Assembly: GCF_030264295.1 (NCBI RefSeq)
Contig: NZ_CP127173.1
Span: forward strand, 8,625,501 to 8,689,500
Direction: 5' to 3'
DNA: 64,000 nt
Source of the DNA: Amycolatopsis nalaikhensis
GTDB taxonomy: Bacteria; Actinomycetota; Actinomycetes; Mycobacteriales; Pseudonocardiaceae
Part shown: positions 50,596-58,255 of the stretch, one piece after another
Numbering within the stretch: position 1 is the stretch's first letter
Layout: each line of letters begins with the position of its first letter
Notes under the pieces: model-generated
What the model was told of the DNA's origin: nothing
Database searches by the model: none
The model's input: the letters and a program-made list of their open reading frames with translations, nothing else
Translations under genes and position numbers: made by a program

Positions 50596-50598
50596 TAG
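49677..50598 (+). CDS. IS5/IS427 transposase in two frames
   Basis: The first frame (49677-50096) carries the DUF4096 N-terminal region (LSDAQWALIEDLLPARTGKRGRP, YRCGLAWRDVP) and the first catalytic Asp in VDSTIARAHQH. The second frame, entered near 50050, carries EPPDHAIGRSRGGWSTKVHHLVD, the second Asp in VRGDKAYSS and the Glu region RGRNVAERRFNLLKQWRGLATRYDK. The frames differ by +1 at CACAGGGGGCTGGG: reading one G fewer there gives G-A-G-S-N-Y-T-D continuously. This is either a programmed shift on the five-G run or an inactivating insertion. The TAG stop is formed by the TA target duplication plus the next G. Confidence 0.85.
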
Positions 50599-50618
50599 CG
50601 CGGCCCGCCCGCGGGTCT

Positions 50619-50633
50619 TGAATGAGTCATTCA
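50619..50633. repeat. Intergenic palindrome TGAATGAGTCATTCA
   Basis: 15-base perfect palindrome between the two insertion sequences. Related AATGA(N)TCATTC units occur at 58115-58165 and half units at 51921 and 51971, suggesting a dispersed intergenic hairpin family. Confidence 0.6.
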
Positions 50634-50658
50634 GGACCTCCGACGCCCTGAATGAGAT

Positions 50659-51841
50659 GCTCCTATGGATGTCAAGTGGCGGGTTCGGGGTCGCGTGTGG
50701 TGATGATCTGGTAGAGCTCGCGCGCGACGTAGCGTTTGAGGCAGCGGATGATCTCTTTTTTGGTTAAGCCTTGAGCGGTGCGTCGTTCGACGTAGGCGCG
50801 GGTGCGGTCATCCCAGCGCAGGCGGGTGAGGACGACACGGTAGAGGGCGGCGTTGGCTTGCCGGTCGCCGCCGCGGTTGAGGCGGTGGCGGGTGGTTTTG
50901 CCGGATGAGGCCGGGATTGGGGCGACGCCGCAGAGCATGGCGAACGCGGCTTCGGATGTGAGCCGGTCGTGGTTTTCCCCGGCGGTGACCAGGAGCTGGC
51001 CGGCGACGTCGGTGCCGACGCCGGGGACGGCGAGCAGGCGTGGGCTGATGGTGGCCGCCAAGGGCGCCAGAAGCTGGTCGAGATCGGTGATTTCGGTGGT
51101 GAGCTGCTGGTGGCGGCGGGCCAGGGAGCGCAGGGCGAGCCGGGTGGCGGTGGCCGGGGATGCGGTGTCGGTGCGGTCGGGGCGCCATCCTGCGCAGGTG
51201 GTGATCAGTGCCGGGAGCTTCAGGTGGCGGAGGTGCTCGCGTAGCGGGTCGGGTGCGGTGACGATCAGGGCCCTGATCTGGCGCTGGGTGTCGGCGCGCT
51301 GCTCGACGGCGCTGCGGCGGGCGACCCGCAGGGTGCGCAGTGCCTCGATGCGGCCGTCTCGTTGCTTGGGGGTCGCGGTGCGTTCTGCGGCCAGGGCTGT
51401 CTTGGCGGCGGCGATCGCGTCGATCGGGTCGGACTTGCCCTGGAACCGGCGGGTTTTGCGGTGGGGGCGGTCGACCTCGATGATCTCGACCTGTTTGCGG
51501 TGCAGCTGCCGGGCCAGTCCGGCTCCGTAGGCTCCGGTGCCTTCGACCCCGACCCGTGTTAGTCGTCCGAACGTGTGCATCCAGTCCAGCAGGGCGGCGT
51601 ACCCGGCCGGGTCGGCGGGGAACTGCCGGGTCCCCAGGCCCCGTCCGATCGGGTCGATCACGGCTGCGGTGTGGGTGTCGAGGTGGGTGTCGACGCCACC
51701 GGTGACCTCGGGCGGTTGCCGGGGGTGGGGTGCGATAGTGGGCATTGTCGTCCTGTCGTTGCTGACCGTGGGCAGGGCGGCACGCACCAGCCGGGCAACG
51801 CGGGACAAGACAGAGATGGGGCCTCTGGCCAGGCTCCTATG
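50659..51841 (-). mobile_element. IS110-family element, provisional limits
   Basis: A DEDD transposase gene is enclosed by the direct repeat GCTCCTATG (50659-50667 and 51833-51841), with similar bases continuing on the outer side (GATGTCA versus AAGTCA). IS110 elements lack terminal inverted repeats and carry short repeated cores, so this is a fitting boundary. The 88-base leader upstream of the transposase includes a CAGAG/CTCTG hairpin at about 51811-51827, the region where IS110 bridge RNAs are encoded. The limits are inferred. Confidence 0.65.
50672..51745 (-). CDS. IS110-family transposase
   Basis: 357 residues. The N-terminal RuvC-like DEDD domain has Asp in GGVDTHLDTHTAAVID, Glu in VEGTGAYG and the Asp pair in KSDPIDA. 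The C-terminal transposase-20 domain has the helix-hairpin-helix LLAVPGVGTDVAGQLL and FAMLCGVAPIPASSGKTTRHRLNRGGDRQANAAL with the conserved catalytic Ser. ATG 51745 has AGGACGACA upstream; a longer frame to 51808 would run through the presumed guide-RNA leader. The gene is intact. Confidence 0.92.
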   Translation of the reverse strand: MPTIAPHPRQPPEVTGGVDTHLDTHTAAVIDPIGRGLGTRQFPADPAGYAALLDWMHTFGRLTRVGVEGTGAYGAGLARQLHRKQVEIIEVDRPHRKTRRFQGKSDPIDAIAAAKTALAAERTATPKQRDGRIEALRTLRVARRSAVEQRADTQRQIRALIVTAPDPLREHLRHLKLPALITTCAGWRPDRTDTASPATATRLALRSLARRHQQLTTEITDLDQLLAPLAATISPRLLAVPGVGTDVAGQLLVTAGENHDRLTSEAAFAMLCGVAPIPASSGKTTRHRLNRGGDRQANAALYRVVLTRLRWDDRTRAYVERRTAQGLTKKEIIRCLKRYVARELYQIITTRDPEPAT

Positions 51842-51871
51842 AAGTCACCAACGCCCGTCCGGTGAGTGCGC

Positions 51872-51956
51872 GAGCACCTCCCGGCCGGGGGCGACAGATC
51901 TCGGTAAAGACCCGGAGTCAGTCATTCAAAGGGTCAGGCCCCGGCGGGAGGTGCTC
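51872..51956. terminator. Large stem-loop beside the IS110 element
   Basis: 51872-51890 and 51939-51956 form an 18-pair stem (GAGCACCTCCCG.CCGGGG) with one bulged G and a 48-base loop. It lies directly downstream of the pentapeptide gene on the minus strand, so it may terminate that gene; alternatively it belongs to the structured leader of the IS110 element. Confidence 0.5.
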
Positions 51957-51976
51957 ACCCACATCCTCTCTGTCAT

Positions 51977-52927
51977 TCAAGACCGCCGGGGCGGGCGCAA
52001 GTCGGCCCACTGCCCCGGCTTGCGCGGCCGGGACGGGCCGAGCGTCCAGCCCGGCGGCCAGGTCCGGACCACGTGCACGTCCGTCCGGGCACGCGTCCCG
52101 GTGAAGTCGAAGCCCTCGGCCGTCACCGCCGTGAAGTCGGCGTGCCCGCTGAACCGGGCTTCGCCGAAGACGGCGTCGGCGAACCGGGCGCCGCGGAACG
52201 TCGTCCGGCCCGCGAAACCCACGTCCACGAACGAGACATCGGCGAACTCGGCCGACGAAAAGTCCGTGCGCGCCGAGAACCGGACGCCGTCGAACCACAT
52301 CGGGCCGCCCGCGGTGACGCCGTCGAACGCCGCCGTGGCGGTGAAGACGACGTCCTCGAAGTCGGCGCCGGTCTCGAACCGCGCACCACGGAAGAAGGCG
52401 TGCCGGGTGAACCGCGCGCCTGCGAAGCTCACCAGCCCGGTGCAGATCAGGTCGTCGAACCGGGCGTCACCGGCGAACCACACCTCGTGGAAGACGGCGT
52501 CGCGGACTTCGAGGCCTCGCAGGTCCACCCGGTGGAGCTGGAAATCCTCCACGTGGAGGTCCATGCCCGGCCAGAACCGCGGCGAGGTGGGGCTCAGGTG
52601 CGGCCGCAGCAGGTCCCAGACCTCGGCCTGCCACGCGGCCCACTCGGGCCACACGTGGCTGAGGTGGGCGACGAGCTCGTCGACGCACTCCTGCCGCAGT
52701 TCCGGGTCGGCGTCCGCCTCCTCGGCCAGTTCCCCGAGGCCGCGCAGGCGATCGGCGCGTTCGTCGGCCATCAGCCGCGCGGTGACTTCGGCGTCCACCG
52801 GCTCCGGCGGCGCCGCCGGGGTGACCACCTGCGCGGGCGCGTCCCGGCGCAGTCGCCACCACGCGGTGATCGCGCCCGAGACGGCGCTGACCACCGCCAC
52901 GTACGCGAAGGGGGTCACGGTGGACAT
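51977..52927 (-). CDS. Membrane-anchored pentapeptide-repeat protein
   Basis: 316 residues. An N-terminal helix (TPFAYVAVVSAVSGAITAWW) anchors it, a helical region follows (60-130), and from about 135 to 285 there are some 20 pentapeptide units of the A(D/N)LXX/FXX type (ARFTRHAFFRGARFETGADFEDVVF). These fold as a right-handed beta-helix; some mimic DNA and bind gyrase, but most are uncharacterised. The ATG at 52927 follows GACAAT by six bases without a ribosome site, so it is probably leaderless. It is divergent from a TetR gene with only 54 bases between. Confidence 0.82.
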   Translation of the reverse strand: MSTVTPFAYVAVVSAVSGAITAWWRLRRDAPAQVVTPAAPPEPVDAEVTARLMADERADRLRGLGELAEEADADPELRQECVDELVAHLSHVWPEWAAWQAEVWDLLRPHLSPTSPRFWPGMDLHVEDFQLHRVDLRGLEVRDAVFHEVWFAGDARFDDLICTGLVSFAGARFTRHAFFRGARFETGADFEDVVFTATAAFDGVTAGGPMWFDGVRFSARTDFSSAEFADVSFVDVGFAGRTTFRGARFADAVFGEARFSGHADFTAVTAEGFDFTGTRARTDVHVVRTWPPGWTLGPSRPRKPGQWADLRPPRRS

Positions 52928-52981
52928 GCCCGGATTGTCGCGTCCCCGGCACGATTCGCGACACCGGTTTAAAGTGGACCG

Positions 52982-53593
52982 GTGAGTCCAACGACGAAGC
53001 TGACCCCGAAGGGCGCCGCGACGCGGCAGCGGATCATCGAAGGCGCCGCCGCGGAGATCCGCGAGCGCGGGGTCGCCGTCACCACGCTCGACGACGTCCG
53101 GGCGCGCACCGGCACCAGCAAGAGCCAGCTGTTCCACTACTTCCCGGACGGCAAGGACAGGCTCCTGCTGGCCGTCGCCCGGTACGAAGCCGACCAGGTC
53201 CTCGCCGTCCAGCAGCCGCAGCTGGGCGGCCTGACGTCGTGGGCCGCGTGGCGGCGCTGGCGCGACACCGTCGTCTCGCACTACCGCGGGCGCGGGCAGC
53301 ACTGCCCGCTCAACGTCCTGATCTCCCAGCTCGGCCGGGTGACGCCGGGCGCGCAGGCCGTGGTGAGCGAGATGCTGCGGCGCTGGCAGGACGAAATCGC
53401 CGCCGGCGTCCGGCACCTGCAGGGCACCGGCGAGATCGGCCCGCAGCTGGACGCCGAACGCGGGGCGGCCGCCCTGCTGGCGGGCATCCAGGGCGGCGTC
53501 GTGGTGATGCTTTCGACCGGGCGCATCGACCACCTCGAAGCGGCGCTCGACGTCGGGATCGAAAACCTGAAGGCGAGCGGGAACCGGGCCTGA
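52982..53593 (+). CDS. TetR-family regulator
   Basis: 203 residues. The HTH is RQRIIEGAAAEIRERGVAVTTLDDVRARTGTSKSQLFHYFPDGKDRLL (about 15-62). The C domain resembles LmrA/YxaF-type TetR_C_11 (RGRGQHCPLNVLISQLG..., ALLAGIQGGVVVMLSTGR). GTG 52982 lies six bases after TAAAGT (52970-52975), so transcription and translation probably start at the same base. The gap holds the repeat ACCGGT at both ends of GGTTTAAAGTGGACC, a possible self-operator. Target unknown, perhaps the divergent pentapeptide protein. Confidence 0.86.
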   Translation: MSPTTKLTPKGAATRQRIIEGAAAEIRERGVAVTTLDDVRARTGTSKSQLFHYFPDGKDRLLLAVARYEADQVLAVQQPQLGGLTSWAAWRRWRDTVVSHYRGRGQHCPLNVLISQLGRVTPGAQAVVSEMLRRWQDEIAAGVRHLQGTGEIGPQLDAERGAAALLAGIQGGVVVMLSTGRIDHLEAALDVGIENLKASGNRA

Positions 53594-53614
53594 CGCCGGT
53601 TCCCGCTCCCCGGC

Positions 53615-54172
53615 TCAGGCGGACTTGATCGCGGAGATCTCGAACTCCAGGGTGACCTTGTCGCTGACCAGGACACCGCCGGTCTCCAGGGCGGCGTTCC
53701 AGGTGATGCCGTAGTCCTTGCGGCTGATCGTGGTCGAGCCCTCGAAGCCGATCCGGTCGTTGCCGAACGGGTCCTTGGCCGAGCCCTCGAACTCGAACGG
53801 GACGGTGACCGAACGGGTCACGTCCTTGATCGTCAGGTCGCCGGTCACGTCGAAGCTCGTGTCGCCGGTCTGCTTGATCTCGGTCGAGGTGAAGGTGATC
53901 TGCGGGTACTCGTCCATCGACAGGAAGTCGTTGCTCTTCAGGTGACCGTCGCGGTCGGCGTTGCGCGTGTCGATGCTGTGCGCCTGGATCGTCACCTGGA
54001 CCGACGACTTCTCGGGCGCGTCGCCGTCGATGGTGGCGGTGCCGGCGAACTCGTTGAAGCTGCCGCGGACCTTGGTCACCATCGCGTGCCGGGCGACGAA
54101 CCCGATCCGCGAGTGGGCGGCGTCCAGGGTGTACTCGCCGGTCAGCTGGGGGTAGGTGGTCGCGGTGGTCAT
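53615..54172 (-). CDS. YceI-family protein
   Basis: 185 residues without signal peptide. Lipocalin-like YceI fold: YTLDAAHSRIGFVARHAMVTKVRGSFNEFAGT, HSIDTRNADRDGHLKSNDFLSMDEYPQITF, VTGDLTIKDVTRSVTVPFEF and GFEGSTTISRKDYGITWN. Family members bind isoprenoid lipids such as octaprenyl pyrophosphate; the cytosolic actinobacterial form is often induced under stress. GGAG lies upstream of the ATG. It is divergent from a MarR gene across 107 bases. Confidence 0.9.
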   Translation of the reverse strand: MTTATTYPQLTGEYTLDAAHSRIGFVARHAMVTKVRGSFNEFAGTATIDGDAPEKSSVQVTIQAHSIDTRNADRDGHLKSNDFLSMDEYPQITFTSTEIKQTGDTSFDVTGDLTIKDVTRSVTVPFEFEGSAKDPFGNDRIGFEGSTTISRKDYGITWNAALETGGVLVSDKVTLEFEISAIKSA

Positions 54173-54279
54173 GACTTTGCTTCTCCTCTGCGTGGTGTCC
54201 CCCCGGGTGATTGAGGGCTCAACAACATTGTACTCAATTTGGCTGGTTGCGCAAGCAAGCTTTCGCTAGACTGACCGGT

Positions 54280-54756
54280 ATGGGTGACCTGACCGCGCTC
54301 GACCAGGACGAAGCGGCGTTCTGGCGACCGCTGATCCGCGTCGCGACCGTGCTGCCGCGCGCGCTCGAAGACCAGTTCCTGCCCGAGACCGGGCTCACCG
54401 TCTCCGACTACGGGGTGCTCGTCGCCCTGTCCGAGGCCCCCGACCACCTGCTCCGCATCTCGGCCCTGGCGGCGACGACCGCGCTGTCGCTGAGCCGGAT
54501 CAGCCGGGTGGTCGACGACCTCACCCGCCGCGGGCTGGTCGAGAAGCGCCGCTGCCCCGAAGACGGGCGCGCGGCCAACGCCGTGCTGACCGACGCGGGA
54601 TTGGCCAAACTGAAGGCGGCCTACCCGAGCCACCTCAGCCGCGTCCGCGCGTCGGTGTTCGCCCACCTGAGCACCGAAGACATCCGCACGGCCGGGCCGG
54701 TGCTGGCCCGGCTGGCCGCGGCGCTCGACGCCGCTCCCCCATCCGACGACTGCTGA
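54280..54756 (+). CDS. MarR-family regulator
   Basis: 158 residues. The winged helix covers about 45-115, with LRISALAATTALSLSRISRVVDDLTRRGLVEKRRCPEDGRAANAVLTDAG holding recognition helix and wing (DGRAAN). No Cys in the sensing helix. TAGACT (54267-54272) ends seven bases before the ATG with no ribosome site, so probably leaderless. It is followed after 7 bases by a GST-type reductase, a usual MarR target, and divergent from yceI; a quinone or electrophile response is likely. Confidence 0.88.
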   Translation: MGDLTALDQDEAAFWRPLIRVATVLPRALEDQFLPETGLTVSDYGVLVALSEAPDHLLRISALAATTALSLSRISRVVDDLTRRGLVEKRRCPEDGRAANAVLTDAGLAKLKAAYPSHLSRVRASVFAHLSTEDIRTAGPVLARLAAALDAAPPSDDC

Positions 54757-54763
54757 GGACGCG

Positions 54764-55750
54764 ATGAGCGACAAGGGCGAGTACCGCCGCGACCAGAACT
54801 ACATCCCCGACCGCATCACCGCCGACGGCCGCGACGGCTGGCCGGTCGAAGCCGGCCGCTACCGGCTGGTCGTCGCGCGCGCGTGCCCGTGGGCGAACCG
54901 CGCGGTGATCGTGCGGCGGCTGCTCGGCCTGGAGCCGGTACTGTCGATGGGCATCGCCGGGCCGGTCCACGACGAGCGGAGCTGGAGCTTCGACCTCGAT
55001 CCCGGCGGCCGCGACCCGGTGCTCGGCATCGAGCGGCTGCAGGAGGCGTTCTTCAAGCGCGACCCGGAGTACCCGCGCGGCATCACGGTGCCGGCGTTCG
55101 TCGACATCCCGAGCGGCCAGGTCGTCACCAACGACTTCGCGCAGATGACGCTCGACATGTCCACCGAATGGGTCGCCTACCACCGCGAAGGCGCGCCCGA
55201 GCTGTATCCCGAAAAGCTGCGGGACGAGATCGACGACGTCGCGCGGAAAGTGTTCACCGACGTCAACAACGCCGTGTACCAGTGCGGGTTCGCGCGCTCG
55301 CAGGAAGCGTACGAACACGCCTACCACAAGCTGTTCAACCGCCTCGACTGGCTTTCGGAGCGGCTCGCGAACCAGCGTTACCTGGTCGGCGACACGATCA
55401 CCGAGGCCGACGTCCGGCTGTTCACCACGCTCGTCCGGTTCGACGCGGTGTACCACGGCCACTTCAAGTGCAACCGGCAGAAGCTCACCGAGCTGCCGGG
55501 GCTGTGGGCCTACACGCGCGACCTGTTCCAGACGCCCGGGTTCGGCGACACGATCGACTTCGCGCAGATCAAGGAGCACTACTACGTGGTGCACAAGAAC
55601 GTGAACCCGACCGGGATCGTGCCGCTGGGGCCGGACGTGTCCGGCTGGCTGACCCCGCACGACCGCGAGCAGCTCGGCGGCCGCCCGTTCGGCGACGGGA
55701 CCCCGCCGCCCCCGCCGCCGGTGTCGGAACGGGTGCCCGAACTCGCCTGA
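54764..55750 (+). CDS. Glutathionyl-hydroquinone-reductase-like GST (YqjG/ECM4 family)
   Basis: 328 residues. The thioredoxin-like N domain has the catalytic Cys41 in ACPWANRAVIVRRLLGL, and the C-terminal helical GST domain includes YLVGDTITEADVRLFTTLVRFDAVYHGHFKCN. These enzymes remove glutathione from hydroquinone conjugates; actinomycetes make mycothiol, so a mycothiolyl substrate is expected (inference). GAGGA precedes the ATG. Second gene of the MarR operon. Ends with an unusual Pro run (DGTPPPPPPVSERVP). Confidence 0.88.
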   Translation: MSDKGEYRRDQNYIPDRITADGRDGWPVEAGRYRLVVARACPWANRAVIVRRLLGLEPVLSMGIAGPVHDERSWSFDLDPGGRDPVLGIERLQEAFFKRDPEYPRGITVPAFVDIPSGQVVTNDFAQMTLDMSTEWVAYHREGAPELYPEKLRDEIDDVARKVFTDVNNAVYQCGFARSQEAYEHAYHKLFNRLDWLSERLANQRYLVGDTITEADVRLFTTLVRFDAVYHGHFKCNRQKLTELPGLWAYTRDLFQTPGFGDTIDFAQIKEHYYVVHKNVNPTGIVPLGPDVSGWLTPHDREQLGGRPFGDGTPPPPPPVSERVPELA

Positions 55751-55768
55751 CTGGCTACGGTGATCGCC

Positions 55769-56533
55769 ATGGACCGCTTGCGCGATCGCCGGATCCTGGT
55801 CACCGGCGCGGGCTCCGGCATCGGCCGGGCCACCACGCTCCGCCTGCTCTCGGAAGGGGCCCGGGTCGTCGCCACCGACGTCACGGGGCTCGACCTGCCG
55901 CCGGCGCCCGGGTTGTCGATGGTGACCATGGACGTCGCCGACGAGGACTCGGTCGCCGCGGGCACGGCCGCGGCCGTCGAGACGCTGGGCGGACTCGACG
56001 TGCTGGTCAACGCGGCCGGCATCCTGCTGGCGTCGCACACGCACGAGACGTCGCTGGAGCTGTGGAACCGGGTGCTGGCGGTGAACCTGACGGGCACGTT
56101 CCTGGTGACGCGCGCGGCCCTGCCATCGCTGCTGGAGAGCGGCAAGGGTGTGGTGGTGAACTTCAGTTCGACGTCGGCGTCGTTCGCGCACCCGTACATG
56201 GCGGCTTACTGCGCGAGCAAGGGCGGCATCCAGGCGTTCACGCATTCGCTGGCGCTGGAGTACAGCAAGCAGGGGCTGCGCGCGGTGAGCGTCGCCCCGG
56301 GGAGCGTGAAGAGCGGCATCACGGACTCGGCGGCGAGCTGGCTGCCGCAGGACGTGGACTTTTCGCTGTTCGGGCGGCTGCTGCCGATCCTCCCGACGGG
56401 CCTGACGACGGAGGTGGGAAACCCGGTGGCCCGCCCGGAAGCGGTGGCGGGCGTGGTGGCGATGCTGGCGTCGGACGACGGCGAGTTCATCACGGGCACG
56501 GAGATCCGCGTGGACGGCGGCACGCACACCTGA
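55769..56533 (+). CDS. Short-chain dehydrogenase/reductase
   Basis: 254 residues, classical SDR. Cofactor motif TGAGSGIG (near 14-21), Asp at the end of strand 2 (VVATDVTG) indicating NAD, NAAG near 87, catalytic Tyr147 and Lys151 in YCASK, and the C-terminal GTEIRVDGG. ATG 55769 lies seven bases after TACGGT, the leaderless pattern, and is preferred to the GTG three codons earlier. The stop abuts that of the convergent HxlR gene within a shared TGATCA. Substrate unknown. Confidence 0.88.
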   Translation: MDRLRDRRILVTGAGSGIGRATTLRLLSEGARVVATDVTGLDLPPAPGLSMVTMDVADEDSVAAGTAAAVETLGGLDVLVNAAGILLASHTHETSLELWNRVLAVNLTGTFLVTRAALPSLLESGKGVVVNFSSTSASFAHPYMAAYCASKGGIQAFTHSLALEYSKQGLRAVSVAPGSVKSGITDSAASWLPQDVDFSLFGRLLPILPTGLTTEVGNPVARPEAVAGVVAMLASDDGEFITGTEIRVDGGTHT

Positions 56534-57148
56534 TCAGGCGCGGCTGAAGACGGCCCGGACGGCGCTTTCGTCTCCTTCGACGTCGACGAGGCCCGCGGTG
56601 CCGTCGAAGGTGAGCACGCCCGCCGCGAGCCCGAGCACGATCGGCGCGTCCGCACGCAGGACGGCCTCGAGGTCGCGGCCGTCGTGCCGGCCGACCTCGG
56701 CACCGGTGCGGGTCGAGCGCACCTGGAGCAGGTCGTCGCCGACGGCGATTCCCACCGTCGCGGGCCGGGATCCGGTGAGCAGCGCGGGGAGGGCGACGGC
56801 GAGCCAGTCGACGCGGAAGTGGTCACCGCCCGGCCCGCTCGTCATGCGCGGCGTGGACCAGCGGATGAGGCCTTCGACCGGCTCCCGCAGTTCGGCGCCC
56901 CACGGGGTGAGGGCGTACACGACGGCGTTGCCCTCGTCGGCGGATCGCCGCTCGACGACGCCCGCGAATTCGAGGTCGCGCAGCCGGTCGGCGAGCAGGT
57001 TCGTGGCCACGCCGGGCAGCCCGTCGAGCAGGTCGCGGTAGCGGGCGGGACCGACCAGGAGCTGCCGGACGACGAGCAGGTTCCACCGGTCCCCCACGAC
57101 GTCGAGCGCCCGCGCGAGCCCGCAGTACTGGCCGTAGCTCCGACTCAT
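56534..57148 (-). CDS. HxlR-family regulator with SCP2-like C-terminal domain
   Basis: 204 residues. The HxlR winged helix (about 5-95) reads GQYCGLARALDVVGDRWNLLVVRQLLVGPARYRDLLDGLPGVATNLLADRLRDLE with the characteristic early Cys (Cys9), a possible redox switch. The C-terminal half (RVDWLAVALPALL, GGVLTFDGTAGLV-like strands) resembles a sterol-carrier-type fold found in many actinobacterial HxlR proteins. ATG 57148 follows TAAAGT by six bases, so probably leaderless. It is divergent from a DinB-type protein; an 8-base-arm palindrome lies between. Confidence 0.86.
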   Translation of the reverse strand: MSRSYGQYCGLARALDVVGDRWNLLVVRQLLVGPARYRDLLDGLPGVATNLLADRLRDLEFAGVVERRSADEGNAVVYALTPWGAELREPVEGLIRWSTPRMTSGPGGDHFRVDWLAVALPALLTGSRPATVGIAVGDDLLQVRSTRTGAEVGRHDGRDLEAVLRADAPIVLGLAAGVLTFDGTAGLVDVEGDESAVRAVFSRA

Positions 57149-57150
57149 CC

Positions 57151-57175
57151 GTCCACTTTACATTCTCAAGTGGAC
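57151..57175. promoter_or_regulatory. HxlR operator palindrome
   Basis: GTCCACTT (57151-57158) and AAGTGGAC (57168-57175), perfect 8-base arms with a 9-base spacer, overlapping the TAAAGT -10 element of the HxlR gene and lying upstream of the divergent DinB-type gene. Confidence 0.75.
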
Positions 57176-57209
57176 GTGCCACCATCCGGCGGAACCGGAG
57201 GAGGGGCCG

Positions 57210-57998
57210 ATGACCGAGCTGGACGAGATCCGTGCGGCGGTGCGGGAGGTCGTCCCCGATGTGGTCGACCTGGTTCGCCGCATCCCCGACAGGGCGGCCC
57301 CCTGGATCGGCACTTGGACCGTCGCCGACGTCGCGGCCCACCTCTCGCACGTCTTCCGCTTCGACATCGACGCCATCGCCGGAAACCCGGTGCCGGAAGC
57401 TGTCGTGACGGCACCGGGCATGGCCGAACTCAACGCGAAACTCCTCGCGGACGACGGGGACCGGGACCCGGCCGTCCTCGCCGATCGTCTCGCCGCCCTG
57501 GCCGACGGGTTCGACGACGTCGCGGTGGAAGCACCGCACGTCGACTGGCTGCAAGGTGTTCCGCTGCCGCCGTCGGTCGTCGCGGGTCACGTCCTCGAGG
57601 AGTGCCTGATCCACGGGCACGACATCGCCGCGGCGACCGGGCGCCCGTGGCCGATCCGGCGGCGGCACGCCCTGCTGGCGATCGAGGGCGGCGTGCTGCC
57701 GCTCATCGCTGCCCTGCCGCCCACGGCGTTCGTCAAAGAGGGCAGCGACTTCCGGGGGCGCATCGAGGTCCGCCTGCGTGGCGGCGGCCGCACCGTGCTC
57801 GACTTCGACCGCGGCTGCCTGACCCTCGGCACCGGCTGCCTCGCCGACGCCTACCTCCGGGCCGACCCCGCGGCGCTCATGCTGGTCTTCATCGGACGGC
57901 AGAGTCTGGTCAAGCCGCTGCTCGGCGGCAAGTTCGCCGCGTTCGGGCCGCGGCCGTGGAAGCTCCTCGGCATGCTCGACGCCATCAATCCCCCGTGA
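57210..57998 (+). CDS. DinB/maleylpyruvate-isomerase-type protein
   Basis: 262 residues. The N-terminal four-helix DinB fold (mycothiol-dependent maleylpyruvate isomerase N domain) has WTVADVAAHLSHVFRFDIDAI and VVAGHVLEECLIHGHDIAAATGRPW, giving His in AAHLSH and HGHD as the likely metal ligands. The C-terminal part (EVRLRGGGRTVLDFDRGCLTLG, RADPAALMLVFIGRQSL) is SCP2-like. Such proteins use mycothiol in detoxification. GGAGGAG precedes the ATG. Divergent from, and probably controlled by, the HxlR protein. Confidence 0.83.
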   Translation: MTELDEIRAAVREVVPDVVDLVRRIPDRAAPWIGTWTVADVAAHLSHVFRFDIDAIAGNPVPEAVVTAPGMAELNAKLLADDGDRDPAVLADRLAALADGFDDVAVEAPHVDWLQGVPLPPSVVAGHVLEECLIHGHDIAAATGRPWPIRRRHALLAIEGGVLPLIAALPPTAFVKEGSDFRGRIEVRLRGGGRTVLDFDRGCLTLGTGCLADAYLRADPAALMLVFIGRQSLVKPLLGGKFAAFGPRPWKLLGMLDAINPP

Positions 57999-58114
57999 CG
58001 GCGGCGACTCCACGTCGAAGGCGACGTCGAGCATGCCCACGACGAACGCCACGACCCGCGGGCAGCCCGCGCCCGCTTGGCCGATGCCCGCCGGTCGCAG
58101 CCAGGGCCGCGGCG

Positions 58115-58165
58115 TCGCGAATGACCCATTCGGGACCGCCAGCGCCGCCAATGACTCATTCGCGA
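58115..58165. repeat. Intergenic AATGACTCATT hairpin repeat
   Basis: TCGCGAATGA (58115-58124) pairs with TCATTCGCGA (58156-58165); the loop holds further AATGAC/CCATTCG pieces. It lies after the DinB gene in an otherwise empty gap of 257 bases (57999-58255) and may terminate transcription. Confidence 0.6.
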
Positions 58166-58255
58166 CCCTCGCCGCGCCGCCCCCTCGGGACTTCGCCGGC
58201 GCTTCTCAGCCAATGCGGACCGGAACTGTCCTACACCCGCGAGAGGGTGCGGGGC

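Noticed and set aside
51746..51808. N-terminal extension of the IS110 transposase to 51808
   Set aside because: The ATG at 51745 has a ribosome site and starts directly before the conserved GGVDTH domain; the extension lies in the presumed guide-RNA leader.
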